Origin: Hyphomicrobiales bacterium
GTDB lineage: Bacteria; Pseudomonadota; Alphaproteobacteria; Rhizobiales; Rhizobiaceae
Length of the DNA: 64,000 nucleotides
NCBI GenBank assembly: GCA_900473805.1
Contig: UCMS01000004.1
Span: 124,001 to 188,000, forward strand
Direction of reading: 5' to 3'
The notes under the pieces are model-generated. The model was not told the origin of the DNA, did no database searches, and saw only the letters and a list, made by a program, of their open reading frames with translations. A program made the position numbers and the translations under genes. Position 1 is the stretch's first letter. Each line of letters starts with the position of its first letter. This document shows, piece by piece, positions 43,514 through 52,638 of the stretch.

Positions 43514-44815
43514 TCAATTGATCAGCGGGGTCAACTTCATCCCGGCATTCAGGAACTGCATGGGGTCGACGGCATCGCCGTTGCGTCGCACTTCATAATG
43601 CAGATGCGGACCGGTGGAGCGGCCGGTCGATCCTGAGAGACCAATGACGTCGCCCGTCGCCACCTCGTCGCCGACCTTCACCAAGACACGTGACATATGG
43701 CCATAGCGCGTCGAGATGCCGAAACCGTGGTCGATCTCGACCATGTTTCCGTAACCGCCGGACAGGCCTGCTGCCACCACTTTGCCGGTGCCGGTCGTGC
43801 GGATTTCCGTGCCGGTCGGGGCGCGGAAATCGATGCCGGCATGCATGGCGAGCCCGCCAAAGAAGGGATCAGGACGGTTGCCGAAGCGGCTGGTGATGTC
43901 GCGCCCCGGTGCCGGATTGGCGAAGGGCAGGCGGCGTGCCGTGTCCCGCACGGATTCAAGTCGTGAGAGGGCGACATCCAGTTGATTGAGCGAGGCGTTG
44001 AAATCCCGCTCGGAGCGGGGCGCCAGATAGGGCCCCCCGACGGCGTCCTGCGCGTCAGTTTCCGTCTGCTCTTCCACCGGAACGCCCTGGCGCTTCAGGA
44101 TCCCGGCGATTTCGTCTGCCGTTGCCGAAGCCCCGGTTGCCAGTTGGTCGATGCGCTCCAGTTGTTCGGCCTCGATTTCCTTCAGAGACAAGGTCATGTG
44201 GGAAAATAGCCGATCGGCTCGATCAGCGACGTTCTCCTCTGTCATCGGCACGTAACCGAGGGCGAGGCTTGAATGCGATGCGGTGTCTTTCGGCGACGCC
44301 TTGCCGAGCAATGCAGCAAAGGCCGGAGCTGCTCCGTTGTGTACAGCCGCTTCATCGCCGTCAGTCTTCGGCTTTTGGGCTGCCACAGGACCTTCGTCGC
44401 CGGGCAGAGCCGTCTCACCTGCTGCCTCCAGCAAGGCGCCGATGCGGCCATGGCGTGAGGTCAGCGCCATCTGCTGTTCGAGCAGCTTTTCAACCTTGTC
44501 TTCGACGACCTGCTGGTCGAGCAATTGTCTTGATGTGACCCGATCCACCTGGGCGCGGAGGGCGGCGATCCGGTCCTCATATTCATGCTGCATGCGGGCC
44601 TGACGGGCCATGGTCGCGCCGATCAGGTTGTCGCGCAGCACGAGATAGGTGGTGGCGCCGAGATAGCCGAGTGCCAGGGTGCCAATAAAGCAGATCGCGA
44701 GCAGGGTCATCCAGGGCCTGATGGTCATGTGCCGGATGCGGTCACCACTGGCCAGAATGACGACATGCTGCTCTTTGCGTCTGCCGAAAACCTGGTTGTT
44801 CGATCCCGTCGCCAC
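43514..44815 (-). CDS. M23 family metallopeptidase with N-terminal membrane anchor and coiled coil
   Basis: The 433-residue protein has a short basic cytoplasmic tail, one membrane helix (about 35-58, ICFIGTLALGYLGATTYLVL), a long predicted coiled coil and then a LytM (M23) domain near 320-420. Zinc ligands appear in HAGIDFRAP (H, D) and HLHYEVR, with the catalytic-type His in RYGHMSRV. It should cleave peptidoglycan cross-links or, as in EnvC/NlpD, activate an amidase, though here the zinc ligands are complete. I chose GTG 44815 behind GAGGGA; a TTG at 44848 is an alternative. A CtrA-like site lies upstream. Confidence 0.9.
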   Translation of the reverse strand: MATGSNNQVFGRRKEQHVVILASGDRIRHMTIRPWMTLLAICFIGTLALGYLGATTYLVLRDNLIGATMARQARMQHEYEDRIAALRAQVDRVTSRQLLDQQVVEDKVEKLLEQQMALTSRHGRIGALLEAAGETALPGDEGPVAAQKPKTDGDEAAVHNGAAPAFAALLGKASPKDTASHSSLALGYVPMTEENVADRADRLFSHMTLSLKEIEAEQLERIDQLATGASATADEIAGILKRQGVPVEEQTETDAQDAVGGPYLAPRSERDFNASLNQLDVALSRLESVRDTARRLPFANPAPGRDITSRFGNRPDPFFGGLAMHAGIDFRAPTGTEIRTTGTGKVVAAGLSGGYGNMVEIDHGFGISTRYGHMSRVLVKVGDEVATGDVIGLSGSTGRSTGPHLHYEVRRNGDAVDPMQFLNAGMKLTPLIN

Positions 44816-44920
44816 GCCCGTTTCCCTCTGCGTGCAGCCGTTCGACAATGACTGTCACGGGGCTGCCTGATCGCGAGTTTGCTGGTTCAGACTCGCTTGG
44901 CTGATTACGCATTATTAGGG

Positions 44921-44935
44921 TTAACAAACATTCAA
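44921..44935. promoter_or_regulatory. CtrA-like box upstream of the M23 peptidase gene
   Basis: TTAA-N7-TCAA (on the minus strand TTGA-N7-TTAACC) differs by one base from the CtrA consensus. It lies about 105 bases upstream of the peptidase start, a suitable distance for a promoter site. Confidence 0.4.
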
Positions 44936-44957
44936 CGGGTCGGCTCGGGGAGCGGGT

Positions 44958-45800
44958 TCAAGAGTTGTTCTTGGAAGAAAGGACGCGATAAAAGGACGGC
45001 GTCAAACCGGCCTCGGCTCGGGCGACATCGTTGAATGGCGCCTTCAATTGCCCACGAAAATTCGCCCGGACCAGATCCTGGAACGTGGCTGCCGGATCAC
45101 GTCTTTCGCGAGCGCAGAGAAAGCGGAACCATTTGGCGCCGACGGCGACGTGGCCTTTCTCGTCCTCATAGATCACCTGCAGCACTTCGGCGCTTTCGAG
45201 GTCACCCGTCTGCCGCATCTTGTCCTGCAGGGACGGTGTCACGTCGAGTCCGCGGGCCTCGAGGATCAGCGGCACAACGGCAAGGCGTGCTGTCAGGTCA
45301 TTGCGGGTGGAATGCGCCGCCTGCCAGAGGCCGTCATGGGCGGGCATGTCGCCATAGTCGGCCCCCAACGTCCTCAGCCGGTCGCGGACCATCCTGAAAT
45401 GTTTGGCCTCCTCGAAGGCCACCTTCATCCAGCCGTCGAAGAAAGAATGCGGCACGGGTTCACTGGCGAACCGCGCGACGATGTCGAGCGCAAGGTCGAC
45501 GGCATTGAGTTCGATATGGGCCAGCGCATGGAGCAGCGCGATCCGGCCGGGCAGGGTGTGCAGCGACCGCTTCTCCACAGCCTTGGGCGGGACCAGTTCG
45601 GGCTTTGCCGGTCGGCCCGGCCGATCGGGAAGAGCCGGGTCGAGCGGTGAACGCAGCGACAGACGTCGCTCCTGCCAGCGCAGGGCGGCGGCTTGAGCGA
45701 GAGCCGTCTTCTCGTCGAGGTCGGCGCTCAGGATGGCGAGCGTGGCTGCCCCGCGCAGCGAATGAAACGGAGTGGCCGGCTGGGGCAGTGTATCTGACAT
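44958..45800 (-). CDS. DUF455 ferritin-like protein
   Basis: The 280-residue cytosolic protein has the pattern of a ferritin-like four-helix metal site: AHIELNAVDLALD, FEEAKHF, ILEARGLD and YEDEKGHV, giving two E-x-x-H motifs and further Glu ligands. DUF455 proteins are predicted di-iron proteins without confirmed function; related folds include tRNA hydroxylases and rubrerythrins. Its ATG overlaps the bcp stop codon (TGATG), so it is translationally coupled to the peroxiredoxin gene and possibly part of the same oxidative-stress response. Confidence 0.88.
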   Translation of the reverse strand: MSDTLPQPATPFHSLRGAATLAILSADLDEKTALAQAAALRWQERRLSLRSPLDPALPDRPGRPAKPELVPPKAVEKRSLHTLPGRIALLHALAHIELNAVDLALDIVARFASEPVPHSFFDGWMKVAFEEAKHFRMVRDRLRTLGADYGDMPAHDGLWQAAHSTRNDLTARLAVVPLILEARGLDVTPSLQDKMRQTGDLESAEVLQVIYEDEKGHVAVGAKWFRFLCARERRDPAATFQDLVRANFRGQLKAPFNDVARAEAGLTPSFYRVLSSKNNS

Positions 45801-46267
45801 CACAGCGCCTGGGCTGCCTTCAGTACGGCTTCCGCATGGCCGGGTACCTTCACCTTGCGCCAGACCTGAGCAATCTTGCCCGATCCGTCGATGAGGAAGG
45901 TGGAACGTTCGACCCCCATATAGGTCTTGCCATACATGCTCTTTTCCTTCCAGACGCCATAGGCTTCAAGAGCCGCATGCTCTTCGTCGGCCGCGAGCAG
46001 GACCGACAGACTGTGCTTGGCGGCGAACTTGTCGTGGCTCTTCACCGAATCGGGCGAGACGCCGACGACTGTCGCACCGATGGCGGCAAAGTCGGCAGAG
46101 AGCTTGGTGAAGTCGACGGCTTCCACCGTGCAGCCGCTGGTGTCGTCCTTGGGATAGAAGTAGAGGACGAGCGGCTTGCCGGAGAATTGCGACAGCGAAA
46201 CGGTGGCGCCACCACTGGCGGGCAGGGCGAAGTCGGGGGCCTTGTCCCCGGCAGTCAATTCCGTCAT
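45800..46267 (-). CDS. bcp: Bcp-type thioredoxin-dependent peroxiredoxin (one-Cys form)
   Basis: The 155-residue thiol peroxidase has the BCP/PrxQ fold: APDFALPASGGATVSLSQF, then YFYPKDDTSGCTVEAVDF with the peroxidatic Cys46, and FLIDGSGKIAQVWRKVKVPGH. The resolving Cys found five residues later in E. coli Bcp is absent, and there is no other Cys in the protein. It must therefore be reduced as a one-Cys enzyme. Start ATG 46267 has AAAGGTTATCCC upstream. Overlaps the DUF455 start; divergent from the large AsmA-like gene. Confidence 0.92.
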   Translation of the reverse strand: MTELTAGDKAPDFALPASGGATVSLSQFSGKPLVLYFYPKDDTSGCTVEAVDFTKLSADFAAIGATVVGVSPDSVKSHDKFAAKHSLSVLLAADEEHAALEAYGVWKEKSMYGKTYMGVERSTFLIDGSGKIAQVWRKVKVPGHAEAVLKAAQAL

Positions 46268-46389
46268 GGGATAACCTTTCTTTTGCCTGTTTTGTGGGTG
46301 ATTGTCGGCGCACTCGATATATAGTCCGCTCCGAAGTCGTCCAGAGCGACTTGATAGCGGCATCGATCGACGGAGACAATCACCAGGAC

Positions 46390-49300
46390 ATGTCGGAGAT
46401 CCGGGGCGAAAAGCTACGGTTTCGCAAGCGGGACATCGTGCCGCTGCATGCCCTCCCGTCCGCGCAGGTCGAGGATCCCCTTATCGTGCATACGCCACCG
46501 CCGCGTCGGTCCGTCCTGCGCCGGGTCTTTCGTGTGCTTGGCGGTATCTCCGCCCTTTGGCTGGTGGTGCTGACGGGGGTCTATGCTGTCGTCGAAAGCG
46601 GTGCGCTGGATCAGGCTCTCGCCCGCCGGGCGCAGGCGGTGCTGGCGGAAGCCGTTGCGCCGCAGTTCAAGGCCGTTGTCGGCTCCACCGAAGTGCGCTT
46701 CTCGGCCAACATGGAGTTGGCGGTCGAAGCCCATGACGTGACGCTGACTGAGGCTGGTCTGGGCCGGCAGGTGGCACTTACCAAGTCGGTAAAGTTCATC
46801 GTCGAGCCTCTGGCTTTGCTCGGCGGCCGATTTGCGGTGCGCGAGGTCGTCAGCGAAGGGATCAGTCTCGATGCACGCCTACTGCCGAGACGCGAGCCTC
46901 TGGATCTGAACGAGGTGCGGATCGATTCGATGCCGGACTTTCTCGCCTCGGCCTTTGACGAGGTGGACCGAATTCAGGGGTTCTTTGCCCGGGGCGGCCT
47001 GGACCGGATGCGGATCGGGGGGCTGGAGGTTTCGGCGACCAGCGCCAGCGGGCGGCCGCTGACGCTTGCCGTCGACGACATTGCAATGGAGCGGGGCGCG
47101 GACGACTCGCTGTCGATCTTCGGTGCCATCTCCGTCAACGGGCAGCAGACGGAGCTGACGGCACTGACCACGAATGCCGGCGGGCGGGCTCAATCGCTGA
47201 CCATGCGTGTGGCTGATTTCCGGCTTACGCCTTTCCTGTTGCGACGTTCGATGAATGGCGATCCGCGGCAGGGCATTGATGGATCGGCGGAATTGCTGCT
47301 GTCGGCCAAGCGTGACGGGGGCACGGAACCGCGTGCGCTGACGCTTGGGGTCAATATGCAAAGCGGCAGTACCTTCTATTCCGACGGCCAGCCGCAGGAG
47401 ATTACGAGGGCTGACCTGAACTTTGCCTATGACTTCAGCAAAGATACAGTTGAGATTATCAATTCCAACGCGCAACTGGGCAAGACGATCCTGCCGATTT
47501 CCGGGGGGCTGATCGACCTCGATCGACTGCCCGAAGGGGCCGAATTCGGCAAGGGGTTTGGGATCGACCTGCTGGTTTCCGGTGGGCGCGCTGACGTGCC
47601 AGATGCGGGAGAGGCGCCGTTTCCATTTTCCCTCAAGGGTTACGGCCGGTTCCTGGTCAACGAGAAGCTGCTGCAGCTCGACACCGTTGACGCGTCGACG
47701 CCGAATGGAAATCTTGTCGGCAAGCTGCAGATGCGTTTTGGCGGTACCGGCCCGGAAATCCGCTTCAATGCCGTCGTGGAGAACCTCAAGACCTCGGCTT
47801 TGAAGCAGCTATGGCCCTACTGGATCGCCTCCAAGCCGCGCCGCTGGGTGCTGGAGAATATCTTTGGTGGCGTCATCCCGCGTGGCACGATCGACGTTTT
47901 CATCCCGCAAAACCGCCTCTCGCTCGAACCGCAGCCGGTTCGTCTCGGTGATGACGAGTTGCGTATCGGCTTCGACATCGATGATGCGCGGATGAACCTG
48001 ACCGGCGAGATCCCGCCACTGCGGGACGTGTATGGCCGCTTCGACATGATCGGTGAACGTGTCGAGGTGCAGATCAAGTCTGCAGGCTCCTATTTTCCCT
48101 CTGGTCGGGTCGTGAAGCTGGATGGCGGAAGCCTTGTGCTGGCTAAAGCCTATGACAAGCCGCTGATGGCCGATCTCTCCGTGAATGTCAGTGGGGATGC
48201 GGACGCCATCGCTGAACTTGTTTCTGCAAAACCGATCCAAGCCCTGCAGCGCACCGAATTTACGCCTGCCGATCTCGCTGGCCCGGTGAAAGGCCATGCC
48301 GAAGCGCGTTTCGGTCTCATTCAGGACCAGTCGCCGCCTGCCCCAGTATGGTCGGCATCGGTTGATCTCGATGGCGTCGACGTGAAGAAACCGTTCGATG
48401 GCCGCAACGTCACCGATATCTCCGGTACGCTCAGGGTTGATCCGGAGGCTGCGCGTCTCGAGGGGAAGGCGAAAGTTGAGGGCGTTCCGATGGATCTGCG
48501 TGTCACGGAGCCTGTGCGCAAGGGCGCCGACGCGGTGCCGCGAGAGCGGGTGATCTCCGCCAAACTCGACAACGCCGCGCGCAACAAACTGGCGCCCGGC
48601 CTGGGCAGCATCCTCGACGGACCGGTCTCGGTTGAACTCACCTGGCTCGGCGAGCGAAAGCAGGGCGTTTCTGTCGATCTTCGGTCTGCCACGCTCACGG
48701 TGCCCTGGCTCGGCTGGAGCAAGGGGCAGGGGATCGGAGCGACAGCCAAATTCGACCTGACAAGCGGTGAAGACGGACAATCGCTCGCGGAGAACTTCGT
48801 CCTTGCCGGCGATGGGTTCGGGGCCTCGGGCGATCTCTCGTTTAGCCGTGATGGTCTGTCCGCCGCCAATTTCAATAAGGTTCGACTGGCGCCTGATGAC
48901 AATGTCGCGCTGACGGTCCGCAATACGAAGGGTGTGTATTCCGTCAAGGCAAGCGGCAGCGCCTTCGACGCACGGTCCCTGATCTCGACCTTGAAGCAGC
49001 CGGGTGGCGGTGATGGCGGTGGCGGGGGTGGGGCCGCCTCGGGCGCGCCGCTTCGTATCGAAGCCCAGGTCGACCGCTTGGTGGGCTTCGGCAACGAAGC
49101 GCTTTCGGGCGTGTCGATCCTCTATTCCGGCAGCAAGGGGCGGGTCAATGCCGTCGATTTCTCCGGGGTCACGGGCAGCGGTCAGGCCGTGGTTGCCAAG
49201 CTGCGCTCGCCGGATGGCCCGCGCGAACTCGCTTTCACCAGCAGTGATCTCGGCGCTGTCGTGCGTTTCCTCGATATCTACAACCGCCTCGCCGGCGGCC

Positions 49301-49818
49301 TCGCCAATTTGCGACTGACGGAAATCCGCGACGGCTCGTGGAGCGGGAACCTCGACGTGCGCAATGTGCAGGTCAATAACGAGGAGCGGCTGCAGTCCAT
49401 CGTGTCGACCCCCGCCGGTGCCGATGGGCGAAGCCTCAACAGTGCCGTGCGCCGTGATATCGACGTCAGTTCGGCGCGTTTCCAGCGGGCCTTTGCGCGG
49501 ATTGCCTTGGTGGACGGGACCCTGAGCGTCGAGAACGGCATCGTGCGGGGCGATCAGATTGGTGCGACGTTCCAGGGCATCGTTCGCGACCGGTCGGGCC
49601 GCATCGATCTCACCGGTACTTTCATGCCGGCTTATGGGCTCAACAGGCTGTTCGGCGAATTGCCGGTCATCGGCGCGATCCTCGGCAACGGACGCGATCG
49701 TGGCCTTCTTGGCATCACCTTCAAGCTGACCGGGGCAAGCGCCAAGCCAAACCTTGTCATCAATCCGCTGTCCATTATCGCGCCCGGTGTGTTCCGGCAG
49801 ATTTTCGAGTTCCGCTGA
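46390..49818 (+). CDS. Large AsmA/DUF3971 family protein (YhdP-like)
   Basis: The 1142-residue protein has a cytoplasmic N terminus of about 45 residues, one membrane helix (LGGISALWLVVLTGVYAVVES), and a very long periplasmic beta-rich part with repeats typical of AsmA and DUF3971. The C-terminal AsmA_2-like module has IRDGSWSGNLDVRN, GAILGNGRDRGLLGITFKLTG and NPLSIIAPGVFRQIFEF. YhdP and its relatives are thought to form hydrophobic grooves that carry phospholipids to the outer membrane. A glycine-rich linker (about 875-885) splits two parts. Start at ATG 46390 is the best fit with the shortest sensible N terminus. Confidence 0.88.
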   Translation: MSEIRGEKLRFRKRDIVPLHALPSAQVEDPLIVHTPPPRRSVLRRVFRVLGGISALWLVVLTGVYAVVESGALDQALARRAQAVLAEAVAPQFKAVVGSTEVRFSANMELAVEAHDVTLTEAGLGRQVALTKSVKFIVEPLALLGGRFAVREVVSEGISLDARLLPRREPLDLNEVRIDSMPDFLASAFDEVDRIQGFFARGGLDRMRIGGLEVSATSASGRPLTLAVDDIAMERGADDSLSIFGAISVNGQQTELTALTTNAGGRAQSLTMRVADFRLTPFLLRRSMNGDPRQGIDGSAELLLSAKRDGGTEPRALTLGVNMQSGSTFYSDGQPQEITRADLNFAYDFSKDTVEIINSNAQLGKTILPISGGLIDLDRLPEGAEFGKGFGIDLLVSGGRADVPDAGEAPFPFSLKGYGRFLVNEKLLQLDTVDASTPNGNLVGKLQMRFGGTGPEIRFNAVVENLKTSALKQLWPYWIASKPRRWVLENIFGGVIPRGTIDVFIPQNRLSLEPQPVRLGDDELRIGFDIDDARMNLTGEIPPLRDVYGRFDMIGERVEVQIKSAGSYFPSGRVVKLDGGSLVLAKAYDKPLMADLSVNVSGDADAIAELVSAKPIQALQRTEFTPADLAGPVKGHAEARFGLIQDQSPPAPVWSASVDLDGVDVKKPFDGRNVTDISGTLRVDPEAARLEGKAKVEGVPMDLRVTEPVRKGADAVPRERVISAKLDNAARNKLAPGLGSILDGPVSVELTWLGERKQGVSVDLRSATLTVPWLGWSKGQGIGATAKFDLTSGEDGQSLAENFVLAGDGFGASGDLSFSRDGLSAANFNKVRLAPDDNVALTVRNTKGVYSVKASGSAFDARSLISTLKQPGGGDGGGGGGAASGAPLRIEAQVDRLVGFGNEALSGVSILYSGSKGRVNAVDFSGVTGSGQAVVAKLRSPDGPRELAFTSSDLGAVVRFLDIYNRLAGGLANLRLTEIRDGSWSGNLDVRNVQVNNEERLQSIVSTPAGADGRSLNSAVRRDIDVSSARFQRAFARIALVDGTLSVENGIVRGDQIGATFQGIVRDRSGRIDLTGTFMPAYGLNRLFGELPVIGAILGNGRDRGLLGITFKLTGASAKPNLVINPLSIIAPGVFRQIFEFR

Positions 49819-49830
49819 GCAGCCCGCGTC

Positions 49831-50559
49831 TCAATCCCGTTCCAGCATGATGACCGGCAGGCCAAGATGTCGAGCGGCAATCAGCTTGGCATAACCGGCG
49901 GGACCGCCCGAGTTGCGGCAGACCAGGTGTGTCACGCCGTGGGCGGTGAAAAGGTCGGCCTCCCGCGCGGGGTCGCTCGCGGGTTTCCCCAGCACCAGTA
50001 CATGGTCGCCCATGCTTAATGGTGAGACTGGCGGGTCAACCATGCGAATGACGAAGCGACAGTCCGGGCGGGTCGAGAAGGCATCGAGATATTGTCGACC
50101 GAGAGCAAGGAAGACCGTCGCGTTCGGGGGCAGGGCCTTCGCGGCCTCTTCCAAAGACCGAACCGCCTGCCAGCGGTCGCCCGGTTGTTTGCGCCAGCGG
50201 GGCCTTACACTCTGCTCAAGCGGGATGCCCGTGATGGCGGCGGCCTTGATCGCGTTTTCGCTGATGCGCCGCGCGAAGGGATGGGTGGCATCGATGATGC
50301 GGTCATATCCCTCATCGACAATGTACTGCGCCAGTCCTTCTGCTCCGCCGAACCCTCCGATACGAACTTCTCCTGCGGGCAGGATCGGATCCTGGGTCCG
50401 CCCTGCCAGCGACGTGGTTACGGCATGGCCCTCTGCCACAAGACGGGCGGCGAGATCGCGCGCCTCGGCGGTTCCCCCGAGAATCAGGACGCGGTCCCGT
50501 GACGTCGAGTTCTTGGCCGGTGGGCGGCTCTCCTGCGGTTCGTCACGTGGCATGGGCAA
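49831..50559 (-). CDS. cobK: Precorrin-6A reductase
   Basis: The 242-residue enzyme reduces precorrin-6A with NADPH in aerobic cobalamin synthesis. CobK/CbiJ motifs: RVLILGGTAEARDLAARL (Rossmann strand), IDATHPFARRISENA and the C-terminal HLVCRNSGGPAGYAKL. A hydrophilic 20-residue start (PMPRDEPQESRPPAK) may be longer than needed; ATG 50559 and 50553 are both possible. It overlaps the cbiD end by 17 bases on the same strand, so the two form an operon. Confidence 0.94.
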   Translation of the reverse strand: MPMPRDEPQESRPPAKNSTSRDRVLILGGTAEARDLAARLVAEGHAVTTSLAGRTQDPILPAGEVRIGGFGGAEGLAQYIVDEGYDRIIDATHPFARRISENAIKAAAITGIPLEQSVRPRWRKQPGDRWQAVRSLEEAAKALPPNATVFLALGRQYLDAFSTRPDCRFVIRMVDPPVSPLSMGDHVLVLGKPASDPAREADLFTAHGVTHLVCRNSGGPAGYAKLIAARHLGLPVIMLERD

Positions 50560-51673
50560 TGATTTTTCCGCTGCGGTCGATAATGATCACGTCGGTTTCC
50601 ACCGGCGCCTCGCGCAAGACCGAGAGCGCGGTCTGGCGCGCGCCTTTCGCGATCTCCGATGCCACGTCGATGCCAAGTTCATTCATAATCCCAAGGACTT
50701 CCATCGCCGTGTTCGCGTTTTGAATCCGCTCGCGGTCAGGTTGAGTCAGGTTTTTGGCGCAAGGCAATGATAGAAAATGAAGATTGTCGACCTGGCTGCG
50801 CCCCGAGTGGAGGTCGAGCGCCCCTTGGGCGAGTTTTGCCATCTTCGCAAATCCGCCGGCAATCGTCAGTCTCGGCACCGGATGGGCGCGTAGATATTTG
50901 AGCAGGCCGCCGGCAAAGTCGCCCATGTCCAGCAAGGCCCCGTCCGGCAGCCCGTGGAAGGATTGCGCCGCTTTCTCCGACGTCGAGCCGGTGGCTCCCA
51001 GCACGTGGGTCAGGCCCTCCGCACGGGCGACGTCGATGCCGCGATGAATGGAGTGAATCCAGGCGGCGCAGGAGAACGGATGCACGACACCCGTCGTGCC
51101 CAGAATGGATATGCCGCCGAGAATACCGAGGCGCGGATTCCAGGTGTCCCTGGCAAGGACCTCTCCGCCGGGAACCGAGATGGTGATCTCGACATCCGGC
51201 GATACGCCATGCTTGTCGGACAGGGCTTCTATTTCTGCCGTCATCATGGCGCGCGGTACCGGATTGATCGCGGCCTCTCCGACGCCGATCGGCAGACCGG
51301 CCTTGGTCACGGTGCCGACGCCGTCGCCCGCCACAAAGCGGATGCCGCTTCCGGGGGCGAGGCGCCGCACCGTCGCGACTACCGTTGCGCCATGGGTCAC
51401 ATCCGGATCATCACCGGCATCCTTGACGATGCCGGCATAGCACGCACCATCCTCGACACCTTCGGTGGCCAGGGCGAAAGCAGGTGTCTCACCCCGAGGG
51501 AGCGTGATCGTTACCGGGTCGGGAAAGTCGCCGGTCAGCAAGGCCGTGTAAGCAGCCTTTGTGGCCGCCGTGGCGCAGGCGCCGGTCGTCCAGCCGGTGC
51601 GCAGAGCGGTGCTGTCGGGCTTCTCCACCCGCTTGCCTTCCGGTCGTTTCCGCTGGTCGTCCGCTTTGCTCAT
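50543..51673 (-). CDS. cbiD: Cobalt-precorrin-5B (C1)-methyltransferase
   Basis: The 376-residue cytosolic protein has the CbiD segments LRTGWTTGACATAATKAAY, TITLPRGETPAFAL, INPVPRAMM and EVTISVPGG-like DVEITISVPGGEVLA, followed by GILGTTGVVHPF-like ILGTTGVVHPFS. It methylates C1 with S-adenosylmethionine. In aerobic pathways the same reaction is attributed to CobF; CbiD is the anaerobic-pathway enzyme, yet cbiD-like genes occur in many alphaproteobacterial cob clusters. ATG 51673 is the start; the frame is open to 51757. cobA diverges from it. Confidence 0.93.
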   Translation of the reverse strand: MSKADDQRKRPEGKRVEKPDSTALRTGWTTGACATAATKAAYTALLTGDFPDPVTITLPRGETPAFALATEGVEDGACYAGIVKDAGDDPDVTHGATVVATVRRLAPGSGIRFVAGDGVGTVTKAGLPIGVGEAAINPVPRAMMTAEIEALSDKHGVSPDVEITISVPGGEVLARDTWNPRLGILGGISILGTTGVVHPFSCAAWIHSIHRGIDVARAEGLTHVLGATGSTSEKAAQSFHGLPDGALLDMGDFAGGLLKYLRAHPVPRLTIAGGFAKMAKLAQGALDLHSGRSQVDNLHFLSLPCAKNLTQPDRERIQNANTAMEVLGIMNELGIDVASEIAKGARQTALSVLREAPVETDVIIIDRSGKIIAHAT

Positions 51674-51749
51674 GGGCCGTTTATAGGCGAGCGTCCTGCG
51701 ACGGGAAAGGTATGTATCATCGCGGGGCGGCGGAAAGCCGACTTGTCGG

Positions 51750-51759
51750 AATTGCAATT
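51750..51759. promoter_or_regulatory. Palindrome AATTGCAATT upstream of cobA
   Basis: A perfect 10-base palindrome is located in the cbiD/cobA divergent region, 22 bases before the cobA start. TTGCAATTCC, including part of it, recurs 20-30 bases before the DUF2189 gene. No cobalamin riboswitch was seen in this region. Confidence 0.3.
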
Positions 51760-51780
51760 TGCAGGCCCGGAGCCTAGACC

Positions 51781-52638
51781 ATGAGTATGAGTGACACGAC
51801 GCGTCTAACCCTGCCCATGCACCTGCCGGCGATCGAGCCAGGCCATGTATGGCTTGCGGGTGCGGGACCGGGTGATCCGGGGCTTCTGACCCTGCTCGCC
51901 GCCCAGGGGCTCGCCCAGGCCGATGTCATCGTTCACGACGCGCTGGTCAATGAGGATTGCCTGAAACTGGCGCGCACCGGGGCGATTCTCGAATATGCAG
52001 GCAAGCGCGGCGGCAAGCCCTCTGCGAAACAGCGCGATATTTCCCTGCGCCTCGTCGAACTCGCCAAGGCCGGGCATCGGGTGCTGCGCCTGAAGGGGGG
52101 CGATCCTTTCGTCTTCGGGCGTGGTGGCGAGGAAGCCCTGACGTTGGTCGAGCATGGCGTACCGTTCCGTATCGTGCCCGGCATCACCGCAGGAATTGGC
52201 GGGCTCGCCTATGCCGGGATTCCGGTCACCCATCGCGAGGTCAACCACGCGGTCACGTTTCTGACCGGCCATGATTCGTCCGGTGTGGTGCCGGATCGCA
52301 TCGACTGGGCGGCGATCGGACGCGGTTCGCCCGTCATCGTCATGTACATGGCGATGAAGCATATCGGGCAGATCGCCGCCAACCTGATGGCCGCAGGGCG
52401 TGGCCCTGACGAGCCTGTGGCCTTCGTCTGCAATGCCGCAACGCCGGAACAGTCGGTGCTCGAGACGACGCTTGGTCGCGCTGAAGCGGATATGACAGCC
52501 GCCGGCATAGAGCCGCCGGCCATTGTCGTGATCGGGGAAGTCGTGCGGTTGCGCCCCTCGCTCGACTGGCTGGGAGCACTGTCCGGCCGAAAGTTGCAGT
52601 CAGACCCCTTTGCCGTGGGGCAGAAAGACACGGCATGA
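51781..52638 (+). CDS. cobA: Uroporphyrinogen-III C-methyltransferase
   Basis: The 285-residue SAM-dependent enzyme methylates uroporphyrinogen III at C2 and C7 to precorrin-2, the branch point to cobalamin and sirohaem. Motifs: VWLAGAGPGDPGLLTLLA, RLKGGDPFVFGRGGEE, VPGITAGIGGLAYAGIPVTHRE and VMYMAMKHI. It is the stand-alone type, not the CysG fusion. GGAG lies eight bases before ATG 51781. It overlaps cobB by four bases. Confidence 0.95.
   Translation: MSMSDTTRLTLPMHLPAIEPGHVWLAGAGPGDPGLLTLLAAQGLAQADVIVHDALVNEDCLKLARTGAILEYAGKRGGKPSAKQRDISLRLVELAKAGHRVLRLKGGDPFVFGRGGEEALTLVEHGVPFRIVPGITAGIGGLAYAGIPVTHREVNHAVTFLTGHDSSGVVPDRIDWAAIGRGSPVIVMYMAMKHIGQIAANLMAAGRGPDEPVAFVCNAATPEQSVLETTLGRAEADMTAAGIEPPAIVVIGEVVRLRPSLDWLGALSGRKLQSDPFAVGQKDTA

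Noticed and set aside
51674..51780. Cobalamin riboswitch between cbiD and cobA
   Set aside because: The space is only about 107 bases between start codons and no B12-box-like sequence was visible.
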